A stretch of DNA of 64,000 nt from NCBI GenBank assembly GCA_027624035.1, contig JAQBUI010000010.1:24289-88288 (forward strand), given 5' to 3'. How positions within the stretch are numbered: position 1 is the first letter of the stretch; every line of letters begins with the position of its first letter. A program made the position numbers and the translations under genes. Under the pieces are notes generated by a model that had not been told where the DNA came from, did no database searches, and saw only the letters and a list, made by a program, of their open reading frames with translations. This DNA comes from Pseudomonadota bacterium (GTDB lineage: Bacteria > Pseudomonadota > Gammaproteobacteria > Pseudomonadales > Azotimanducaceae). Positions 57,880 to 64,000 of the stretch are shown here, piece after piece.

Positions 57880-59595
57880 TCAGGAGGCAAGGGTGTAGGC
57901 CTTGTACCAGCTCTGGTCTGCGCCCGCCCCCACATTGGTGATGTGTACATCCAGCAGATAAGGCTCGCCCGCGGCCTGAACCTCGCGGGCGCGCTTGAGC
58001 GCGCCGTCCAGTTCACCGGGCTCGTGGACATGCTGGCCCTCAATGCCCTGGGCTTTCGCCAGCAGCACGTAATCGATCGCCGGGTCACCCAGGTAGGTCT
58101 CGGGGTATTTGTTCTGCTCCTTCATGTTGCCGCCCCAGCGGGCGAAATTCACGCGCACGGTCTGGTACTGCATGTTGTTCCAGACCACCGTGATGATCGG
58201 CAGGCCATAGCGTGCCATGGTCCAGAAACCGGAGGATGAATACATCACCGAGCCATCGCCAATGCTGAGCACGCCCGGCCGGTCCGGGGTCGCCAACTGG
58301 GCGCCCACCGCACTGCCCACGCCGTAGCCAAGGCTGCCTCCGTAGGTCCGCACATAGCGCCAGTCGTCCTTGCCATAGCCGAAGGGCATCAGGTGATCGG
58401 CTGCCATGAAGTTTTCAGACACGACCTGGGTGTTCGGCGCGAGACACTCGGCCATGCGATGGCCCAGGAAATTGGGATGAATCGGGTTGTCACCGGAGTG
58501 GGACAGGGCTTCTTCGCTCTGCTGGGCGAGCCGGGCTTCAGATTGTTTTTTCAGGTCACCGCGTCGCTGGGACAGGTGGTGCAGATTCGCATCCGCCGGA
58601 TTCCAGCGGGCATTGATGGCCGCCAGCGCATGCTTGACGTTGGACAGAATGCCAACGTCCAGTGCAAAGGTATTGCCCAGTTGCCCCGCGTCCTGGCCGA
58701 TGCCAATCTTGAAGGCATTGGGGAAGCGGTCATCCGTTGGATTGGCGCGGGTATTGGGCCGGTAGCCCACGCAGCAGACCACGTCATATTCATCATCGCG
58801 CATCGCGTCCACCAGACCGACAAAGTTCGGATGGGACCGTGGGAACGAGCCGAAGTCAAAAAAGCCGATCGCCACTGGCAGGGCATAGTTGTCCGCCAGT
58901 TCCAGGATTTCCTGGTGGGCACCGGCGTTGGGCACATCCGGCCCGACCACCAGTAGCGGTTTTTTGGCATTGAGGAGCGCATCGGTTATCTGGTCCAGGG
59001 CCGAATCACCCGGCACATGAGCCGTCTCCACCGGATGCCCGGTTGCGATGGTTGCCTCCACGTCCTTGGCGTCCAGCGCACCGGCGGCGTAGGCCACGTA
59101 GACCGGGCCGGTCGGCATGGTAGTGGCTTCCTTGAATGCGCGCCGGGTCGCCATGGGAATACCGCGAGGGTCACGCACTTCCCAGCGCTTCTTGGTCACA
59201 TCCTGCACGGTACTGATCTGGGAGAACCCGGCACTGACGGCCAGCGTGCCATGATCCCCAAATGAACCGGTATCACCCATCCCCGAGGTCACCACCATGG
59301 GGGTGCCGTCGAAATAAGCGTTATACAACTGCCCGGAGCCCTGGCGGGTTCCAGCAGCCAGGTGCACATTGACGAACGCGGGCTTGCGCGCGGCGCGGGC
59401 GTAGCCATCAGCCGCAGACAACACCAGGGACTCGTTCAGCAGCAGGATGGGCTGCACCCCCGGGACAGTCAGGAACGCATCGAAAAAACCGGCCTCGGCA
59501 CTGCCCGTGTTGGTAAACGCATATTCCACGTCCTGGGCCACGAGCTGATGCATCAGCAATTCGCCCCCTGTTCCTTTCACCTTTTGTCCGCTCAT
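57880..59595 (-). CDS. Thiamine pyrophosphate-dependent enzyme (acetolactate synthase/benzoylformate decarboxylase-like)
   Basis: LLNESLVLSAADGYARAARKPAFVNVH; IGDGSVMYSSSGFWTMARYGLPIITVVWNN (TPP motif). Confidence 0.88.
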   Translation of the reverse strand: MSGQKVKGTGGELLMHQLVAQDVEYAFTNTGSAEAGFFDAFLTVPGVQPILLLNESLVLSAADGYARAARKPAFVNVHLAAGTRQGSGQLYNAYFDGTPMVVTSGMGDTGSFGDHGTLAVSAGFSQISTVQDVTKKRWEVRDPRGIPMATRRAFKEATTMPTGPVYVAYAAGALDAKDVEATIATGHPVETAHVPGDSALDQITDALLNAKKPLLVVGPDVPNAGAHQEILELADNYALPVAIGFFDFGSFPRSHPNFVGLVDAMRDDEYDVVCCVGYRPNTRANPTDDRFPNAFKIGIGQDAGQLGNTFALDVGILSNVKHALAAINARWNPADANLHHLSQRRGDLKKQSEARLAQQSEEALSHSGDNPIHPNFLGHRMAECLAPNTQVVSENFMAADHLMPFGYGKDDWRYVRTYGGSLGYGVGSAVGAQLATPDRPGVLSIGDGSVMYSSSGFWTMARYGLPIITVVWNNMQYQTVRVNFARWGGNMKEQNKYPETYLGDPAIDYVLLAKAQGIEGQHVHEPGELDGALKRAREVQAAGEPYLLDVHITNVGAGADQSWYKAYTLAS

Positions 59596-59821
59596 GAATG
59601 TTCTCTTCCTGCTGAATCAGAGCCACGCATGGTAAGTCGGTCCACGCGCCAAAAGCAAACCACGTGGCCGCGGTTGTCCCGCCCTGCCGGTCACGCTACT
59701 ATTGGTCACTACCGCACCGCAGCCAGATCAAGCGAATCCAATGATAGAGATTGCCACACACTCCTGAGATTTCCGGTCCGTCGTCTCACGAACGACCCAT
59801 GAAACCTATCGAGGTGAAGCA

Positions 59822-61336
59822 ATGCCTGCTGCACAATTTGTCGCCCTTCGCGACATGACCTTTTCTTACGACAGTTCCCCCGATCCACTCTTTATCGGGC
59901 TGAATGCACACTTTGACATCGGCTTCACCGGGGTGATCGGAGCCAATGGTGCTGGCAAGACCACGCTGATGAAGATCGTCTGTGGACTGCTGGTGCCGGA
60001 CAGCGGCTCGATTCAGGGCGCCGACCATGCCATCTATTGCGCCCAGCGCACGGACCGGCCCCCCGCCGGGCTGGACGAGTTTCTGCTGGACTACGATGGA
60101 GATGCCTGCACGGTTCGGGGGCGCCTCGGTATCGAGCACGACTTTGGCCAGCGCTGGGACTCACTCAGCCACGGCGAACGGAAGCGAACCCAGATTGGCT
60201 GCGCGCTGTGGCAGCAGCCGAGCCTGCTCGCCATCGACGAGCCAACCAACCACATTGACGCCGGGGCGCGGCTGATGCTCATCGACAGCCTCAGGGCCTT
60301 TCGAGGCATCGGGCTGATCGTCAGTCATGACCGGGACCTGCTGGACGAACTCTGCCAGCAATGTGTCTGGCTGACGCCCCCTTCTGCCCGGACATTCCCC
60401 GGTGGCTACAGCCTCGCCAGCAAACAGCGACAACTCGACCGGGAGACCACACAGCGGGAACATGACCAGGCCGCCAGGGAAAATAACCTGCTGCAACAGG
60501 AGCGGATCAAGCGACGGGAACTGGCATCCCGGGCCCATGCCGATCGGTCCAAGCGGGGCCTCGGCCGCAAGGACCACGATGCAAAGGCGAAAATTGATGC
60601 AGCCATCGTCTCCGGCAAGGATGGCCAGGCGGGCCGCCTGCTGCGCCAACTCGACGGCAGAGCCGAAAGGGCGCAAGAGCGTCTGGCGGACGCTCGGGTA
60701 GACAAGGAATACGAAATCGGGATCTGGTTGCCCGGGTCGGTATCACGCAGGCACCATCTGCTGCACCTCGCGCCGGACAAAATCCCACTCGGTGGTGACC
60801 GTACCCTCAGTTTTCCCCAGCTGCACATCGGCCCGGCTGACCGGATTGCCATCACCGGCGCCAACGGCCTCGGCAAATCCACACTGGTTCGCCACATCAT
60901 GACCTGCGCCAACGTGCCGCCGCAGCACCTGACCATCATGCCCCAGGAAGTCGATGCAGAGCTCAGCCGGCAGATACTGGACCAGGCAAGAGCCCTGCCG
61001 AAAGAATCACTCGGCCAGGTCATGAATATCGTCAGCCGCCTGGGCTCACGCCCACAGCGCCTGCTGGACAGCCGCGAGCCCAGCCCCGGCGAGGTCCGCA
61101 AACTGCTGCTGGCGCTGGGCATGGCACGTCTGCCCCATCTCATCGTCATGGACGAACCTACCAACCATCTGGACCTGCCTTCAATTGAGGCGCTGGAAGC
61201 GGCGCTCATGGACTGCCCCTGCGGCCTATTGTTAGTCAGCCACGATGAACGGTTTCTGTCCGGTCTGACGGGGCAGCGCTGGCGGATCTCGTCTGCCCGC
61301 GACGGCAATTCCGAACTGAACATCGAGCTCGAGTAA
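59822..61336 (+). CDS. ABC-F family ATPase
   Basis: GANGAGKTTLMKIVCG, LSHGERKRTQIGCALWQQPSLLAIDEPTNHID; GANGLGKSTLVRHI, PSPGEVRKLLLALGMARLPHLIVMDEPTNHLD. Confidence 0.9.
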   Translation: MPAAQFVALRDMTFSYDSSPDPLFIGLNAHFDIGFTGVIGANGAGKTTLMKIVCGLLVPDSGSIQGADHAIYCAQRTDRPPAGLDEFLLDYDGDACTVRGRLGIEHDFGQRWDSLSHGERKRTQIGCALWQQPSLLAIDEPTNHIDAGARLMLIDSLRAFRGIGLIVSHDRDLLDELCQQCVWLTPPSARTFPGGYSLASKQRQLDRETTQREHDQAARENNLLQQERIKRRELASRAHADRSKRGLGRKDHDAKAKIDAAIVSGKDGQAGRLLRQLDGRAERAQERLADARVDKEYEIGIWLPGSVSRRHHLLHLAPDKIPLGGDRTLSFPQLHIGPADRIAITGANGLGKSTLVRHIMTCANVPPQHLTIMPQEVDAELSRQILDQARALPKESLGQVMNIVSRLGSRPQRLLDSREPSPGEVRKLLLALGMARLPHLIVMDEPTNHLDLPSIEALEAALMDCPCGLLLVSHDERFLSGLTGQRWRISSARDGNSELNIELE

Positions 61337-61342
61337 CGGCAG

Positions 61343-63103
61343 ATGAGCATCCTGCTGCACGCCCAGGGCCTCAGCCACGCCGCCGGTACCAGGCCGCTAT
61401 TTCGGGATGTGGATGTCAGCATCAACGAGGGTGACCGGATAGCACTGGTCGGCCACAATGGCTGCGGCAAGTCTACGCTGCTGTCCCTTCTGGATGGAAC
61501 CGTGATGCCTGACAAGGGTGAGATGGTGCGCGCCAGGGGACTTGTACTGGAAACCGTCGAGCAGTTCATCAGTGAGCAACTGCTGCACGACACCCTGTTC
61601 GACGCACTGGCGCGCAAGCTTCCGGCCGATGCCCGCTACACCAGCGAATACCAGGCCGAGCGCCTGCTCGCGAGCCTCGGGTTCAGGGAAGATGAGTGGC
61701 AGCACCAGGTCCGCGACCTGAGCGGTGGCCAGCAGAACCGCCTGATGTTTGCAAGGGCAGTGATCAACTCGCCGGACCTTATCCTGTTCGATGAGCCGAC
61801 CAATCACCTTGATCTCAGGACGTTGATGATCTTTGAGGATCATCTGCAACAAATGGACTGTGCCTTTCTGGTCATTTCCCATGATCGGGAATTCCTGGAC
61901 GCCGTCACCGACCGGACCCTGTTTCTGCGCGACCAGCAGATCTACAGCTTTGCCATGCCATTCTCCCGTGCCCAGCAGGCATTGGCCGAACACGATGTCG
62001 CCGCCGCCAGGGCCAGGGATGCAGAGGAAAAGAAACTGCACCAGCTACGGGAGAGTGCCAGGCGGCTGGCACTGTGGGGCAAGGTCTACGACAACAAGAA
62101 GCTGGCGCGAAAGGCCAAGACCATGGAGAAACGCGCCGAGAAGCTGGAGGCGGACAAGACGTTCGTCACCAGCGGCTCCGGTCTTGACCTGAAGCTCGAC
62201 GTGGCCCATAGCCGCGCCCGCCAGATGATGCGGATCGAGCATCAGGACATCCTCGCACCTGGGCATGGCGAACATCAGGGCATCCTCTCCCCAGGGAGTC
62301 ATCAGACCCTGGTGCATATCGATGATTTCCTGATCCGCCCCGGGGACCGGGCCGCGCTGCTGGGCCACAACGGCGTGGGCAAGACGACGTTGATCAAGGC
62401 GATCATGGCGGCCTATCAGCAACGTGAGCAACAGCACCTGATCAACTTCAACCCCCAGTGCAGGATTGGCTACTACGATCAGGAACTGGAGAACCTGACG
62501 CCCGACCACTCCATGCTGGAAACCCTGCGCCAACTCTGCAGCGGGACCGAAGCGATCTATCGATCGGAGCTGATTCGGGCGGGGTTTGCCTATGCCGATC
62601 ACGACAAGACCGTGGCGGTACTCAGTGGCGGTGAGCGCGCCCGGTTGATGTTCAGCGTGATCCGTCTGAACCAGCCCAACTTTCTGATCCTGGACGAGCC
62701 AACCAACCACATTGACATCGAGGGCAGGCAGGAACTCGAAGAACAGTTGCTGGCAGCGAACGCCACCATCCTGATGACGTCCCACGACCGTCGGTTTATT
62801 GACACCGTAGCGGACAGCTTCTGGCGGATCGACCAGGGGCAGCTCAGGCAGGTCGACGATCCGGACGATTTCTACGCCTCCGATGGGCGCACCAGCACGG
62901 TGGTTAGCGCAGCGACCGGTACATCCGAAACGTCACCGGCCATCACCGGGGAAGATGACCTGCTGGAGCGAATCATAGAACTCGAGCGCCTGCTGAGCGA
63001 AGACCGGGCGCGCAAACCGAAGTTTCAGAAACCTGCGCGACAGGCGGCCTGGGAGGAAGAACTGATCCAGTTGAGCCGGCAATTGGGGCCATCAACAGAC
63101 TGA
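61343..63103 (+). CDS. ABC-F family ATPase (Uup/EttA-like)
   Basis: GHNGCGKSTLLSLLDG, LSGGQQNRLMFARAVINSPDLILFDEPTNHLD; GHNGVGKTTLIKAI, LSGGERARLMFSVIRLNQPNFLILDEPTNHID. Confidence 0.92.
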   Translation: MSILLHAQGLSHAAGTRPLFRDVDVSINEGDRIALVGHNGCGKSTLLSLLDGTVMPDKGEMVRARGLVLETVEQFISEQLLHDTLFDALARKLPADARYTSEYQAERLLASLGFREDEWQHQVRDLSGGQQNRLMFARAVINSPDLILFDEPTNHLDLRTLMIFEDHLQQMDCAFLVISHDREFLDAVTDRTLFLRDQQIYSFAMPFSRAQQALAEHDVAAARARDAEEKKLHQLRESARRLALWGKVYDNKKLARKAKTMEKRAEKLEADKTFVTSGSGLDLKLDVAHSRARQMMRIEHQDILAPGHGEHQGILSPGSHQTLVHIDDFLIRPGDRAALLGHNGVGKTTLIKAIMAAYQQREQQHLINFNPQCRIGYYDQELENLTPDHSMLETLRQLCSGTEAIYRSELIRAGFAYADHDKTVAVLSGGERARLMFSVIRLNQPNFLILDEPTNHIDIEGRQELEEQLLAANATILMTSHDRRFIDTVADSFWRIDQGQLRQVDDPDDFYASDGRTSTVVSAATGTSETSPAITGEDDLLERIIELERLLSEDRARKPKFQKPARQAAWEEELIQLSRQLGPSTD

Positions 63104-63256
63104 AAACGGTACCTCAGACTCAATCCTTGATAGCCCAAATATTGTTGTTGGTAATGCAAAAAAAGGTTGTGCCTCATCCCATTGTACGGCCCACAATTCA
63201 GCGTAACATTGCCATTGCTTCATGTCTGATGAAGTGTACAAACTGGAGAACCATAG

Positions 63257-63355
63257 ATGGACAAACGCAGCAAACCTGCACCCAAATCTTCCAAGCCAAG
63301 CTCAACCAAACAAGCCGCTCCCGCGGCGAAATCTGGACAGAAGCCCAAAAGATAA
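63257..63355 (+). CDS. Candidate small basic protein (32 aa)
   Basis: MDKRSKPAPKSSKPSSTKQAAPAAKSGQKPKR*; GGAGA 7 nt upstream of the ATG; below the ORF-track length cutoff. Confidence 0.4.
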   Translation: MDKRSKPAPKSSKPSSTKQAAPAAKSGQKPKR

Positions 63356-63807
63356 GACGAGCCGGTAGTCGGGGTTCCAATGAATTCCGGCTACCGTCAA
63401 ATCCGGTGGCCACGGTCATCCGGTTCCAGCCTGCCATTCTCCTGACCAGAATTTACTACCTCCAGCCACATCGGCTTTTCAAGCGCACCCGGCTTGCAGC
63501 ACCAGAAGCATGACCCACCCGTGCGGAAACAGATGATCGAACGCCTTCGTCGCTCCAAACCCCTTGCGGCAGTCGCATTACCTCGGACGGCGGTAGTTCG
63601 CCACAGAGGAAGGTCGATCAGCGTCTGGGACCACCCAGTCGACCGGCTACATTTCCTGACTCCACAAAGTATTCAACCCGACCGCTTCAGTGACTGTCAC
63701 TCGGGTGCAGTACCCGCACCTTGTCAGGGCCACTGATGAAAAAGTGTCTTCAGGGTGACAACATCTATATTAATTTCAGTACGTTAAGCGTGTTTTGACG
63801 GACATAA

Positions 63808-63823
63808 CTGTATATAATTACAG
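63808..63823 (+). promoter_or_regulatory. LexA (SOS) box-like operator CTGTATATAATTACAG
   Basis: Matches CTGT-N8-ACAG with AT-rich core; flanked as aaCTGTATATAATTACAGtc; overlaps TATAAT; 24 bp upstream of the ATG at 63848. Confidence 0.72.
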
Positions 63824-63847
63824 TCTTTTTTCTCAGGACATCATCAT

Positions 63848-64000
63848 GCAAATCCGCTCCTTCGAACGCTCCATCAATCAGCTCGAAACAGAGCTCATCA
63901 CCGCCGCAGAACGCTGCAACGCCTCCGAATACGAACTGCTCAAACTCATCGCGGAATTCGAACTCCGCCAGGGCTTTCGGCTGTGGCTGATGAACAGCAC
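63848..64000 (+). CDS. 5' end of a protein, possibly DUF222/HNH endonuclease-like (truncated by window edge)
   Basis: MQIRSFERSINQLETELITAAERCNASEYELLKLIAEFELRQGFRLWLMNS; open to window end. Confidence 0.5.

Overview
The window is 64 kb of gene-dense, GC-rich proteobacterial-type chromosome. I saw no rRNA, tRNA, CRISPR array or recognisable transposase. Most genes look like ordinary metabolism: acyl-CoA dehydrogenases, enoyl-CoA hydratases, VOC/glyoxalase, PhyH dioxygenases, Gfo/Idh/MocA oxidoreductases, PdxH, SurE, XthA, ABC exporters, ABC-F ATPases and a sulfatase/FGE pair. Three things stand out. (1) A dispersed palindromic repeat of about 85 bp has about 10 copies at 6 loci, all in the left half. 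It carries a hairpin with apparent compensatory changes, and it lies inside two open coding sequences, resembling in concept the Rickettsia palindromic elements that insert in frame into genes. (2) A minus-strand operon (32830 to 22594) has seven consecutive 1-4 nt start/stop overlaps. It encodes a double nucleotidyltransferase, GtrA, GT2, a polytopic membrane protein, a GDPD-like protein, a membrane-protein/uridine-kinase fusion, a HAD phosphatase, a class II aldolase and a Gfo/Idh oxidoreductase. It looks like an uncharacterised glycan or polyol-phosphate pathway. (3) At the right edge a near-consensus LexA (SOS) box precedes a truncated gene that may be DUF222/HNH-like. Other observations include a frameshifted LpxR-like gene, a 70-bp tandem duplication of a gene 3' end, tandem ABC-F genes, and fused or duplicated domains. 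All calls come from reading the sequence and the supplied ORFs; no database search was run.
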